DNA of 64,000 nt, taken from the NCBI RefSeq assembly GCF_029968015.1, contig NZ_JASCIS010000030.1:1-64000 (forward strand), written 5' to 3'. Numbering within the stretch: position 1 is the first letter of the stretch; the number at the start of each line of letters is the position of its first letter. The notes under the pieces were generated by a model. That model saw only the letters and a program-made list of their open reading frames with translations. It did no database searches and had not been told where the DNA came from. This DNA comes from Streptomyces luteolus (GTDB lineage: Bacteria; Actinomycetota; Actinomycetes; Streptomycetales; Streptomycetaceae). Made by a program: the position numbers and the translations under genes. Of this stretch, positions 45,662 through 54,171 are shown piece after piece.

Positions 45662-45875
45662 CCCCTCCCCGCCCCTTCCCGAAAGACTGCCGTCGGCACG
45701 GGGGCCAGCCCCCGGACCCCCGCTCCTCAAACGCCGGAGGGGCTGGATTTAGCCCCGGAGCGCCTGGATCCTGCCGGAGGGGCGGGGGTTTTAAGGGGCG
45801 CGGGGAACTGCGCGACCAGCCACGACGGCGCCGCAGCCGAAGAACAGACCGGGGGTCCGGGGGGCGGAGCCCCCG
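45662..45875. repeat. Family-B repeat copy 3 (one intact MITE end)
   Basis: 45662-45692 matches the left terminal repeat of the element at 21397. It is followed by CTCCTCAAACGCCGGAGGGG and the GGGGCGCGGGGAACTGCGCG core at 45795. The opposite terminal repeat is missing and replaced by a CCGGGGG...CCCCCGG hairpin (about 45848-45875) ending directly before the cfa stop codon. Confidence 0.8.
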
Positions 45876-45876
45876 G

Positions 45877-47166
45877 TTACCGCCAGTCCCGCGCGCGGAG
45901 GGGCACACCGGACGTGCCGGACTCCTCAGTCCGCACCGCCAACACCTGGTTCACCCCGATCCGGTTCCGCTCGAAGGCCAGCGCGGAAGCGGCCATGTAG
46001 AGCCGCCACACCCGCGCCCGCCCCGGCGAGACAAGCCGCAGCGCGCGCGGCCACGCGTCCTCCAGGTTGGCCACCCACTGCCGCAGCGTCAGCGCGTAGT
46101 GCTCGCGGATCGCCTGCACGTCGCGGACCTCGAAGCCCGCCTCCTCCAGGAGCGAGACCGTACGGCCCACGGGGGCCAGCTCGCCGTCCGGGAAGACGTA
46201 CGCGTCGATGAACTCGTCCACGCTGTACCCCGCCTCGTCGCTCACCGGCCGGCGCGCGATCTGGTGGTTGAGGAGCCGCCCGCCGGGCTTCAGGAGGGCG
46301 TACAGGTCGTTCGCGTACCCCAAGTACCGGACCGAGCCGACGTGTTCGGCCATCCCGACGGAGGAGATCGCGTCGTACGGGCCGTCCCGGACGTCGCGGT
46401 AGTCCTGGACGCGGATCTCGATCCGGTCGGTGAGGCCCTCGTCCGCGATCCGCTTGCGGGCGTACGCGGCCTGCTCCTGGGAGAGCGTGACCCCGACGAC
46501 CTGGACGCCGTACTCACGGGCCGCGTGGATGGCCAGGGAGCCCCAGCCGCAGCCGACGTCGAGCAGGCGCTGCCCGGCGGTCAACTCCAGCTTGCGGCAG
46601 ATGAGTCCGAGCTTGTCCCGCTGGGCGTCCTCCAGGCTCGCGTCCGGCGATTCCCAGTAGGCGCAGGAGTAGACCATCGACGGGCCGAGGACCAGCTCGT
46701 AGAAGTCGTTGCCGACGTCGTAGTGGTGGCTGATGGCCTGGCGGTCGCGGATCTTGGTGTGCAGGGGGCCGCTGCGCCGGCCGACCTCCTCGGCGGGCGG
46801 GGCCGGGGGCAGCAGCAGCGGTCCGGCGAGGGAGAGCAGCTCGCGGACGGCGGCGCGGGTGTCGGGGTCGCGCAGCGAGGGGGGCGCGGCGTCCTCGGCG
46901 CGCTCCCAGATCAGCTCGGACATCAGGTCGAGGGTCGCGTAGAGGTCGCCCTCGACGTCCAGGTCTCCGGCCACCCAGGCGCGGGCCATGCCCAGTTCGC
47001 CGGGCTTGAAGAGCATCCGGCGCAGGGCGCGGCGGTTGCGGACGATCAAGGTGGGGGCGCCGGGGGGACCGCCCTCGCTGCCGTCCCAGGCGCGGATCCG
47101 GACGGGGAGCGGGGCTCCGAGGAGTTGCTCGGCGAGTGTCCTCAGCCGCAGCGCGGCGTCTGCCAT
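45877..47166 (-). CDS. cfa: Cyclopropane-fatty-acyl-phospholipid synthase
   Basis: 429 aa. SAM-dependent methylene transfer to membrane lipid double bonds, or a related lipid methylation. SAM-binding GCGWGSLAIHAAREYGVQVVGVTLS, YSCAYW, and C-terminal GRTVSLLEEAGFEVRDVQAIREHYALTLRQW are family hallmarks. Length is slightly above the E. coli enzyme. The C-terminal stop abuts a repeat element. Confidence 0.92.
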   Translation of the reverse strand: MADAALRLRTLAEQLLGAPLPVRIRAWDGSEGGPPGAPTLIVRNRRALRRMLFKPGELGMARAWVAGDLDVEGDLYATLDLMSELIWERAEDAAPPSLRDPDTRAAVRELLSLAGPLLLPPAPPAEEVGRRSGPLHTKIRDRQAISHHYDVGNDFYELVLGPSMVYSCAYWESPDASLEDAQRDKLGLICRKLELTAGQRLLDVGCGWGSLAIHAAREYGVQVVGVTLSQEQAAYARKRIADEGLTDRIEIRVQDYRDVRDGPYDAISSVGMAEHVGSVRYLGYANDLYALLKPGGRLLNHQIARRPVSDEAGYSVDEFIDAYVFPDGELAPVGRTVSLLEEAGFEVRDVQAIREHYALTLRQWVANLEDAWPRALRLVSPGRARVWRLYMAASALAFERNRIGVNQVLAVRTEESGTSGVPLRARDWR

Positions 47167-47330
47167 GGCGTGTCACCTTCCTGGTCTTTACCGGTAGGTC
47201 CAACACCACGTAAACACCAACAGGGGGCCCGCGCAGTCCCGTTGCGCCATAAAAGGATCGTAAAACAGTTGCCTCGGGACACCGATAGCCCACCGACAGC
47301 ACACCGAATCGTCCCTGGGACCGCAGAAAC

Positions 47331-47376
47331 CCCGCAGGGGCCGCCCGCACCACGGATGGCGGGCGGCCCCTGCGGG
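47331..47376 (-). terminator. Terminator hairpin after ndh
   Basis: Perfect 18-bp stem (arm CCCGCAGGGGCCGCCCGC) with a 10-nt loop, 38 nt downstream of the NDH-2 stop codon. Confidence 0.88.
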
Positions 47377-47413
47377 GTCTGACGGTGAGCCGGGGCTCAG
47401 GAGGCGCGACGCC

Positions 47414-48823
47414 TCAGGAGGCCTTGGCCTTCTCCGACTTGGCGTCGGCCTTGCTGTCGACGGCCTCGGCGGCCGGCGGGGCGACCGGGGCGGGCTTGGC
47501 GGCCTCATAGAACTCCTCGCGCGGCGACTCCATCGCACCGAGGGAGACGACCTCGCGCTTGAGGAACATGCCGAGGGTCCAGTCCGCGAAGACCCGGATC
47601 TTGCGGTTGTACGTCGGCATCGCCATGCCGTGGTACGCGCGGTGCATGTACCAGGCGAGACGGCCCTTGAGCTTGATCTTCATCTTGCCCATGACGATCA
47701 TCGCGACGCCCTTGTGCAGGCCGAGACCGGCGACCGCACCCTTGTTGGCGTGGCTGTACTCCTTCTGCGGGAAGCCCCGCATGCCGGAGATCACGTTGTC
47801 GCCGAGGACCTTCGACTGACGCAGCGCGTGCTGGGCGTTCGGCGGGCACCAGGCGTTCTCGTTGCCCGCCTTGCGGCCGGCCATGTCCGGAACCTGGGCG
47901 TTGTCGCCGGCGGCCCAGATGTAGTCGCTGCCCTGGACCTGGAGGGTGGCCTGGGTGTCCACGTGGCCGCGCGGGCCGAGCGGCAGACCGAAGCGGGAGA
48001 GCACCGGGTTGGGCTTCACACCGGCGGTCCACACGATGGTGTTGGAGTCGACCTCGAGGCCGTTCTTCAGCACCACGTGGCCGTCGATGCAGGAGTCCAT
48101 GGAGGTCGAGAGGTAGACCTCGACGCCACGGCTCTCCAGGTGCTCCTTGCCGTACTGCCCGAGCTTCGGGCCGACCTCGGGAAGGATCTTGTCGGCGGCG
48201 TCCACGAGGATGAAGCGCATGTCCTCGCGGGACACGTTCGTGTAGTACTTCGCCGCGTCCCGGGCCATGTCCTCGACCTCGCCGACGGTCTCCGCGCCCG
48301 CGAAGCCACCACCCACGAAGACGAAGGTCAACGCCTTGCGGCGGACGTCCTCGTCGGTCGTGGAGTCGGCCTTGTCGAGCTGCTCGAGGACGTGGTTGCG
48401 CAGGCCGATGGCCTCCTCGATGCCCTTCATGCCGATGCCCTGCTCGGCGAGGCCGGGGATCGGGAAGGTGCGGGAGACCGCGCCCATCGCGATGACCAGG
48501 TAGTCGAAGGGCAGCTCGTAGGCCTCGCCGACGAGCGGCGCGACCGTGGCGACCTTGCGGTCCTGATCGATGGTGGTGACTCGGCCGGTGAGGACCTCAG
48601 CCTTGGGCAGCACGCGTCGCAGCGGGACGACGACATGCCGAGGCGAGATGCTGCCGGCGGCAGCTTCGGGGAGGAAGGGCTGGTACGTCATGTACGACCG
48701 GGGGTCGACGACCGTGACGGTCGCCTCGCCGTAGCGCATCTTCTTGAGAATGCGCCGAGCTGCGTACAGGCCTACGTACCCACCGCCTACAACGAGGATC
48801 CTGGGACGCTCCGTGGTGCTCAT
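47414..48823 (-). CDS. ndh: Type II NADH dehydrogenase (NDH-2)
   Basis: 469 aa FAD enzyme passing electrons from NADH to quinone without pumping protons. FAD motif VVGGGYVGLYAARRI at the N-terminus, NADH motif VFVGGGFAGAETVGEVED, IWAAGDNAQVPD, and an amphipathic C-terminal region for membrane contact. A 40-aa Ala/Lys-rich tail (AAKPAPVAPPAAEAVDSKADAKSEKAKAS) is unusual. The 378-nt upstream region has two Rex-operator-like sites. Confidence 0.93.
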   Translation of the reverse strand: MSTTERPRILVVGGGYVGLYAARRILKKMRYGEATVTVVDPRSYMTYQPFLPEAAAGSISPRHVVVPLRRVLPKAEVLTGRVTTIDQDRKVATVAPLVGEAYELPFDYLVIAMGAVSRTFPIPGLAEQGIGMKGIEEAIGLRNHVLEQLDKADSTTDEDVRRKALTFVFVGGGFAGAETVGEVEDMARDAAKYYTNVSREDMRFILVDAADKILPEVGPKLGQYGKEHLESRGVEVYLSTSMDSCIDGHVVLKNGLEVDSNTIVWTAGVKPNPVLSRFGLPLGPRGHVDTQATLQVQGSDYIWAAGDNAQVPDMAGRKAGNENAWCPPNAQHALRQSKVLGDNVISGMRGFPQKEYSHANKGAVAGLGLHKGVAMIVMGKMKIKLKGRLAWYMHRAYHGMAMPTYNRKIRVFADWTLGMFLKREVVSLGAMESPREEFYEAAKPAPVAPPAAEAVDSKADAKSEKAKAS

Positions 48824-48857
48824 GCCATCGAGTATCCACCCCCCGATGAGGGGTCGC

Positions 48858-48875
48858 TCGTGAGCCCCTTCACAA
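48858..48875. promoter_or_regulatory. Rex-like operator, ndh-proximal
   Basis: TCGTGAG-CCCC-TTCACAA. One half matches TTCACAA exactly, the other matches 5 of 7. It is 35 nt upstream of the ndh start codon. Rex senses NADH/NAD+ and represses respiratory genes in Streptomyces. Confidence 0.5.
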
Positions 48876-49130
48876 GGGTCTCGACACCCTCTGCTACACT
48901 CCGCCACCCACGTGACCGAGGTCATGACCCCGCCGGGGAACCATCGGACCGGCCGGACGCGTTGAGACCGCCGCTGAGCTGCCGCTCTGGGCACGGACCC
49001 GAGTGGAACACGGCCTGGTTTCCCCGCGGTTGCCGCCGCCCGACGCACCTCTGAAACCTGGGGTGAGGTCCGGCGGAGCCCGCCATTCAGGACAAGAAGC
49101 GCACCTAGAGGCCCGCCGGACCCCTTTTCC

Positions 49131-49148
49131 TTGTGAAGAAGTTCACGA
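49131..49148. promoter_or_regulatory. Rex-like operator, ndh-distal
   Basis: TTGTGAA-GAAG-TTCACGA, 13 of 14 informative bases of TTGTGAA-N4-TTCACAA. It lies 54 nt beyond the ppx stop codon and about 310 nt upstream of ndh. Confidence 0.55.
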
Positions 49149-49201
49149 ACTTTCTCGGCGACAGGGTCGATCCGGCCCGCCGCCAAGGAATCCAAGGCGG
49201 C

Positions 49202-50146
49202 TCAGGCGAGGGACCAGGCGATCCCGTCGAGGATGTCGTGCTCGCTCACGACGACCTCGTCCGCGCCGACGCGTTCCATGATCATCAGGAGTACGAGGGC
49301 GCCCGCGCCGATCACGTCCACGCGGCCCGGGTGCATCGGGCCGATCGCGGCGCGTTCCGCGTGCGTCGAGCCGAGGAGCTGCTCGGTGATCTTCTTGACC
49401 TGGGCGTAGGGGATCCGGGAGTGGTGGATCGCCGCCGAGTCGTACCTCTGCAGGCCGAGGGCGATCGCGGCGACCGTCGTGACCGAGCCCGCCAGGCCGA
49501 CCAGGGTGCGGGCCGAGCCGATCGGCACCGTCCGCTCGGCCAGGTCGAGGGCCTCGGCGATGTCCGCGCGGATGGCCTCCACCTGCGCCTCGGAGGGCGG
49601 GTCCGCGACCGCGCCGTCCCGCACGAGGTGGCGCTCCGTCATGCGCACGCAGCCGACGTCGACGGAGCGGGCGGCGCGCACCCCGTCCGCGTCCCCGACG
49701 ACGAACTCGGTCGAGCCGCCGCCGATGTCCACGACCAGGTAGGGCGTGTGCAGATCGGCGCGGCCCTTCAGCTCCCCGGTGGCGCCGGTGAAGGAGAACT
49801 CCGCCTCCTGGTCGCCGGTGATCACCTCGGGCTCGACGCCCAGGATGTCGACGACGCCGCGCACGAACTCGTCCCGGTTCTCCGCGTCCCGCGAGGCCGA
49901 GGTGGCCACGAAGCGGAGGTGCTCGGCGCCGTGCTCCCTGATGATCCCGGCGTACTCCCGGCACGCCGCGAACGTACGCTCCAGCGCCTCGGGGGCGAGC
50001 CGGCCGGTCCTGTCGACGTCCTGGCCGAGCCGGACGATCGTCATCCGCCGGTCCAGATCGACCAGTTGACCGGTCTCGGGGTCCGCGTCAGCGACGAGCA
50101 GGCGGATGGAATTCGTACCGCAGTCGATGGCGGCGACGCGGGTCAT
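49202..50146 (-). CDS. ppx: Ppx/GppA exopolyphosphatase family protein
   Basis: 314 aa, ASKHA fold: AAIDCGTNSIRLLVAD at the N-terminus, ATSASRDAENR, and the second phosphate loop VVDIGGGSTEFVVG. Short actinobacterial form, removing terminal phosphate from polyphosphate or (p)ppGpp-type nucleotides. The ATG overlaps the DUF501 stop as ATGA. Last gene of the eno-divIC-DUF501-ppx unit. Confidence 0.92.
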   Translation of the reverse strand: MTRVAAIDCGTNSIRLLVADADPETGQLVDLDRRMTIVRLGQDVDRTGRLAPEALERTFAACREYAGIIREHGAEHLRFVATSASRDAENRDEFVRGVVDILGVEPEVITGDQEAEFSFTGATGELKGRADLHTPYLVVDIGGGSTEFVVGDADGVRAARSVDVGCVRMTERHLVRDGAVADPPSEAQVEAIRADIAEALDLAERTVPIGSARTLVGLAGSVTTVAAIALGLQRYDSAAIHHSRIPYAQVKKITEQLLGSTHAERAAIGPMHPGRVDVIGAGALVLLMIMERVGADEVVVSEHDILDGIAWSLA

Positions 50147-50706
50147 ACGGTCTCCTCCGGCTGGTCTTCCGGCCGGTCTTCCGGCTTGTCCTCGGGGAGC
50201 GTCACGCACGCGCCCTTGCGCCACCACTCCGGCAGCATCGCGATGGCCTCGTCGCCGAGCGGGTTCACCCCGGGTCCGGCGGCCAGCGAGTGGCCGACGA
50301 GGACGTGCAGGCACTTCACCCGGTCCGGCATACCGCCCGCCGACGGGAAGCCCTGGAGGACCTCGATCTCGTCGCGGCGGCGGATGTAGTCCTCGTGCGC
50401 GGCGCGGTACGCGGCGGCGAGCTCCGGGTCCGTGGCGAGCCGCTCCGTCATCTCCTTCATGACACCGTTGGCCTCAAGCGTGCCGATCGCCGAGGCGGCC
50501 TTCGGGCACGTCAGGTAGTACAGCGTCGGGAACGGCGTGCCGTCGGGCAGCCGGGGCGCCGTCTCCACCACGTCGGGCTGACCGCACGGGCAGCGGTGGA
50601 CGATGGCCCGCAGCCCGCGCGGCGGTCGGCCGAGCTGCTGCTTGAAGGCCGCGACGTCCGCGTCGGTCGGCTCGGTGCGCGGGGTGGAGGGCGGGGGCGT
50701 TTCCAT
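50143..50706 (-). CDS. DUF501 domain protein
   Basis: 187 aa. Conserved block FKQQLGRPPRGLRAIVHRCPCGQPDVVETAPRLPDGTPFPTLYYLTCPKA, with a CxC pair and another Cys that may bind metal. Always found between divIC and ppx in actinobacteria, but biochemical role unknown. The Glu/Pro/Asp-rich C-terminus (EDKPEDRPEDQPEE) is repetitive. Coupled to ppx. Confidence 0.88.
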   Translation of the reverse strand: METPPPSTPRTEPTDADVAAFKQQLGRPPRGLRAIVHRCPCGQPDVVETAPRLPDGTPFPTLYYLTCPKAASAIGTLEANGVMKEMTERLATDPELAAAYRAAHEDYIRRRDEIEVLQGFPSAGGMPDRVKCLHVLVGHSLAAGPGVNPLGDEAIAMLPEWWRKGACVTLPEDKPEDRPEDQPEETV

Positions 50707-50731
50707 GCCGGTGCTCGTGTTCTTTCGGTGA

Positions 50732-50790
50732 GGTCGAAGAAAGTACGGTCGAAGAAAGTACGGGTCGGAGAAAGTACGGGTCGGAGAAAG
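50732..50790. repeat. 15/16-bp tandem repeats between divIC and DUF501
   Basis: Four copies of a GGTCGGAGAAAGTACG-type unit (earlier copies GGTCGAAGAAAGTACG) fill most of the gap between the divIC stop and the DUF501 start. Confidence 0.85.
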
Positions 50791-50794
50791 GCGG

Positions 50795-51283
50795 TCAGTT
50801 GTCGTCTTCGGAGCCGCGGCGGTCCGCCTGGTCGACGCCGTCGAAGAGGTTGCTGTACCAGGCGCGGTCGGCCGCTCCCGGTTCGGTGGTGCGCACGCGG
50901 CCGCCGCTCGGGTCCACCACGGTGTACCCGGTCTCGCCCGGCAGCACCATGTGCAGCCGCTCGCGGGCCTGCCGCTCCACGTACGCCGGGTCGCGCCAGC
51001 GCGCCTTGGAGTCCCGGAGCTTCTCGGTCTGCTCGCGGGCCTCGGCCAGCTTCTGCTCCTGCTCCTCTATGTCGGCGCGCTGCGCCACGTACTGCCGCAT
51101 CGGGTACGCGAGCGCCACGATCAGCGAGCAGACGACGAGGGCGAGCAGCGCCGCGCGGCCGGTGAGGCGGGAGCGGCGGGCCTGGCGGCGGGACTGGGAG
51201 CGGTAGACGCGCGCCGCGGTCTGCTCGCCGAACAGCCGCAGCCTGGTCGCGGTGGAGAACCGCTCCCGGTCCTTCACGGCCAT
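50795..51283 (-). CDS. divIC: Septum formation initiator, FtsB/DivIC family
   Basis: 162 aa bitopic division protein. Basic cytoplasmic N-terminus, one TM (ALLALVVCSLIVALAYPM), a coiled coil (ADIEEQEQKLAEAREQTEKLRDSKARW) and the extracellular YVERQARERLHMVLPGETGY motif. Partners FtsL/FtsQ at sporulation septa. Follows eno with a 90-nt gap. Confidence 0.92.
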   Translation of the reverse strand: MAVKDRERFSTATRLRLFGEQTAARVYRSQSRRQARRSRLTGRAALLALVVCSLIVALAYPMRQYVAQRADIEEQEQKLAEAREQTEKLRDSKARWRDPAYVERQARERLHMVLPGETGYTVVDPSGGRVRTTEPGAADRAWYSNLFDGVDQADRRGSEDDN

Positions 51284-51373
51284 GTCCCCGCCTCCCGTTC
51301 ACACGCGCGTACGTCCCCGCACACGGTACGGGACCGGGTGCGGGGACGTACGTAACTACTCAGGCCGTGAGGG

Positions 51374-52654
51374 TCAGCCCTTGAAGCGCGGGAAGGCGCT
51401 GCGACCGGCGTAGACCGCGGCGTCGTCGAGGATCTCCTCGATGCGAAGGAGCTGGTTGTACTTGGCGACGCGCTCGGAGCGGGCCGGGGCGCCGGTCTTG
51501 ATCTGGCCGCAGTTGGTGGCGACGGCCAGGTCGGCGATGGTGACGTCCTCGGTCTCACCGGAGCGGTGCGACATCATGCACTTGAAGCCGTTGCGCTGGG
51601 CCAGCTCGACGGCGTCCAGGGTCTCGGTCAGCGAACCGATCTGGTTGACCTTGACGAGCAGGGCGTTGGCCGAGTTCTCCTCGATGCCGCGGGCCAGGCG
51701 CTCCGGGTTGGTGACGAACAGGTCGTCACCCACCAGCTGCACCTTGGAGCCGAGCTTCTCGGTGATGACGTTCCAGCCGGCCCAGTCGTCCTCGAACAGC
51801 GGGTCCTCGATGGACACGAGCGGGTACGCGGAGACGAGCTCCTCGTAGTACTCGGTCATCTCGGCGGCGGAGCGGTCCTTGCCCTCGAAGGTGTACGTGC
51901 CGTCCTTGTAGAACTCGGAGGCGGCGACGTCGAGGGCGAGGGCGATCTGCTGGCCGGGGACGTAACCGGCCTCCTTGATGGCCTCGAGGATGAGGTCGAG
52001 GGCCTCGCGGTTGGAGCCGAGGTTCGGGGCGAAGCCGCCCTCGTCGCCGAGGCCGGTGGCCAGGCCCTTGCTCTTCAGGACCTTCTTCAGCGTGTGGTAG
52101 ACCTCGGTGCCCCAGCGCAGCGCCTCGGAGAAGGACTCCGCGCCGATCGGGGCGATCATGAACTCCTGGATGTCCACGTTGGAGTCGGCGTGCGAGCCGC
52201 CGTTCAGGATGTTCATCATCGGCACCGGCAGCAGGTGCGCGTTCGGGCCGCCGAGGTAGCGGAACAGCGGCAGGTCGCTCGCCTCGGAGGCGGCGTGGGC
52301 GACGGCGAGGGAGACGCCGAGGATGGCGTTGGCGCCGAGCGAGCCCTTGTTGTCGGTGGCGTCCAGGTCGAACATCGCCTGGTCGATCAGGCGCTGCTCG
52401 GTGGCGTCGTAACCGACGAGCTCCGGGCCGATCTGCTCGATGACCGCGAGGACGGCCTTCTCCACGCCCTTGCCCTGGTAACGGTTGGGGTCACCGTCAC
52501 GGAGTTCGATGGCCTCGAAGGCACCGGTGGAGGCGCCGGACGGAACGGCAGCACGACCCGTGCTGCCGTCGTCGAGGCCGACCTCGACCTCGACCGTGGG
52601 GTTGCCTCGGGAGTCCAGGATTTCCCGGGCTACGACGACGTCGATGGACGGCAC
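51374..52654 (-). CDS. eno: Enolase
   Basis: 426 aa, standard length; interconverts 2-phosphoglycerate and phosphoenolpyruvate. Motifs: DSRGNPTVEVEV, GDEGGFAPN, metal ligands in SIEDPLFEDDW, LLVKVNQIGSLTET (catalytic Lys) and MMSHRSGETED. The GTG at 52654 sits 6 nt after AAGGAG, so I prefer it over the ATG at 52660. First gene of the divIC/DUF501/ppx unit. Confidence 0.97.
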   Translation of the reverse strand: MPSIDVVVAREILDSRGNPTVEVEVGLDDGSTGRAAVPSGASTGAFEAIELRDGDPNRYQGKGVEKAVLAVIEQIGPELVGYDATEQRLIDQAMFDLDATDNKGSLGANAILGVSLAVAHAASEASDLPLFRYLGGPNAHLLPVPMMNILNGGSHADSNVDIQEFMIAPIGAESFSEALRWGTEVYHTLKKVLKSKGLATGLGDEGGFAPNLGSNREALDLILEAIKEAGYVPGQQIALALDVAASEFYKDGTYTFEGKDRSAAEMTEYYEELVSAYPLVSIEDPLFEDDWAGWNVITEKLGSKVQLVGDDLFVTNPERLARGIEENSANALLVKVNQIGSLTETLDAVELAQRNGFKCMMSHRSGETEDVTIADLAVATNCGQIKTGAPARSERVAKYNQLLRIEEILDDAAVYAGRSAFPRFKG

Positions 52655-53056
52655 GAGCATCTCCTTCTGGGATGTGACGCATAGCTGTGCTTGCACGCGG
52701 ACCGCGCCGTTGCGGGCCGACCATGCTTTGCCTTGCGTCTCACGAGCCTAACCGCCTCCGGAGGCACAGCCACCCGGCCGCCCGCCCGCTGGGACGAAAA
52801 GAGACTCGAAGACACGCATTGAGGGGCAAAGAACAACAACACTACCGAGCGGTAAGCACGATGTGCGCCGACCCGCTCGTACGGGCATGACCCCGCCCCG
52901 GCGCGTACGGGGGAATGCGCGCCGGGGCGGAGAGTGTGGGGGGCAGCGGCGGGGCGGCCGGGGGCGGTTGGTGGGGGGATGTGCTGATTCCGCCCCGGCC
53001 GCGTGCCGCTGCTCGCTTCGGGTGCAGCTACTGCTTACTTCAGGTGCAGCTACTGC
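52655..53056. other. Gap between eno start and rpfA stop
   Basis: 402 nt. Toward eno it has TTAGGCT (minus strand, about 52751) as a likely -10 element and a longer A-rich leader (about 52800-52850). Toward rpfA it has G/C-rich sequence and the 22-bp tandem repeat described separately. No gene found. Confidence 0.5.
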
Positions 53057-53076
53057 TTACTTCAGGTGCAGCTGCT
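53011..53076. repeat. 22-bp tandem repeat duplicating the rpfA 3' end
   Basis: Copies 53011-53032 (diverged), 53033-53054 and 53055-53076. The last copy contains the rpfA stop codon (53057-53059) and the codons for LHLK, so the gene end has been duplicated downstream, each copy keeping a stop. Confidence 0.85.
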
Positions 53077-53755
53077 GGCCCGGGAAGATGAAGTCGGCGT
53101 CGTCGACGATGTCCTTGTTCAGCTCGAAGAGAGTCTTCCAGCCACCCTTGACGTCGTGCTCCTCGGCGATCTTGGAGAGCGTGTCGTCCTTCTTCACCTT
53201 GTACTCGCCGTCGCCCTTCTTGACCTTCTTGCCGGTCGGGGTCTCGACGGTCTTCTGCGGGGCGCGCTCCTGCGAGCGGGAGGCGGGCTGCTCGGCCTTG
53301 CGCTCCGGCTGCGGGGCGGCCTGCTGCTGCGGGGCCTGCTCGGCGGGCTGCTCCGAACCGCCGCCGTCGTAGGCGGCGTTGGAGAGGCCGGTGCCGCAGT
53401 TCGGCCAGGCACCCTTGCCCTGACCGGCGAGGACCTTCTCGCCGATCTCTATCTGCTGGGCCTTGGTGGCCTGGTCGGCGGTGGCCGCGTACTTGTCGCC
53501 GCCGTAGGCGCTCCAGGTGGAGGCCGAGAACTGCAGGCCGCCGTAGTAGCCGTTGCCGGTGTTGATCGACCAGTTGCCGCCCGCCTCGCACTGGGCGACG
53601 GCGTCCCACTCGGAGCCGGTGGCGGCGGAGGCGGAGCCCGCGGTGGCGATCGGCGCGGCGACCGCGGCACCGGCGACACCGGCGACCGCGAGGGCGCGGG
53701 TGGCCTTGTCGGCCTTGGTCAGACGACGGTGCTTGCCCTTGCCGGAGAACAGCAT
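53057..53755 (-). CDS. rpfA: Resuscitation-promoting factor, secreted (Rpf + LysM)
   Basis: 232 aa. Signal peptide (about 1-45), the lysozyme-like Rpf domain SEWDAVAQCEAGGNWSINTGNGYYGGLQF with catalytic Glu in QCEAGG, a Gln/Ala/Pro/Glu linker, and a C-terminal LysM (YKVKKDDTLSKIAEEHDVKGGWKTLFELN). Muralytic enzyme for spore germination and wall remodelling. Behind a c-di-AMP riboswitch, as reported for S. coelicolor rpfA. Confidence 0.94.
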   Translation of the reverse strand: MLFSGKGKHRRLTKADKATRALAVAGVAGAAVAAPIATAGSASAATGSEWDAVAQCEAGGNWSINTGNGYYGGLQFSASTWSAYGGDKYAATADQATKAQQIEIGEKVLAGQGKGAWPNCGTGLSNAAYDGGGSEQPAEQAPQQQAAPQPERKAEQPASRSQERAPQKTVETPTGKKVKKGDGEYKVKKDDTLSKIAEEHDVKGGWKTLFELNKDIVDDADFIFPGQQLHLK

Positions 53756-53770
53756 GGAGTAATCCCCTCA

Positions 53771-53992
53771 CCGACGCCTGCGAGGTGAGCTGTCGGGTTC
53801 GGGCCAAGTGAGTTGCCCGGCCGTACGGATGGTCCGTACGACTTCACCCCAAGCCGTTTCCGTCGCCGCTGCGGGCTCCGCGTGGAGCTCTCAACGGCCG
53901 GGCCCGGCACAAACCTTGGGTCCCCCGCTCCTGCCTACGGCGCTTTACGCGACGACTGTTCCCAAGGGCCGCCGGCAGGATTCGGCGTGACG
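53771..53992 (-). ncRNA. ydaO-yuaA riboswitch (cyclic di-AMP)
   Basis: 5' leader of rpfA. In order on the minus strand I see CGCCGAATCCTGCCGGCGG, GTAGGCAGGAGCGGGGGACC, CTTGGGGTGAAGTCG, GGCCGGGCAACTCACTTGGC and CCCGAACCCGACAGCTCACC, then TCGCAGGCG, the conserved elements of this class. The terminal CTCACC can pair with GGTGAG just before the rpfA start (53767-53789), giving a plausible switch hiding the ribosome site. Known knowledge: this class turns expression off when c-di-AMP is high. Confidence 0.93.
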
Positions 53993-54069
53993 GCCATCGG
54001 GGCCCGCCAGTGGCGAGCGGTGACGACGGTAGCCATGCGATCCACGGAAATACCAAGCCGATCAAGGCT

Positions 54070-54082
54070 GATGAGACTCATC
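54070..54082. promoter_or_regulatory. GATGAGACTCATC palindrome upstream of rpfA leader
   Basis: A 13-bp perfect palindrome about 80 nt upstream of the riboswitch 5' end, in the probable promoter zone of rpfA. Regulator unknown. Confidence 0.3.
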
Positions 54083-54171
54083 TCTCACCAGGGGTGAAGT
54101 GTCTTTATAACGGACATTCAGCGGCGAACTGCCGCCGGATTCCGCCCAGTTTCACCCCGCTCGTTCCCCCG

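Larger units (their letters stand above)
48824..49201. other. Gap between ndh start and ppx stop
   Basis: 378 nt. Besides the two Rex-like sites it includes TAGCAG (minus strand, about 48892) as a possible -10, GAGGTCATGACC near 48922, and G/C-rich unremarkable sequence. No gene is supported. Confidence 0.5.

Noticed and set aside
45407..45908. Minus-strand ORFs over the family-B repeat beside cfa
   Set aside because: They follow repeat sequence or run antisense to the permease; the same peptides (for example CPPSWLVAQFPAP types) appear at every repeat copy, so they are DNA-repeat artefacts.
53771..53992. Alternative view of the rpfA leader as a cobalamin or SAM riboswitch
   Set aside because: No B12 box or SAM k-turn features; the ydaO blocks are matched in order.
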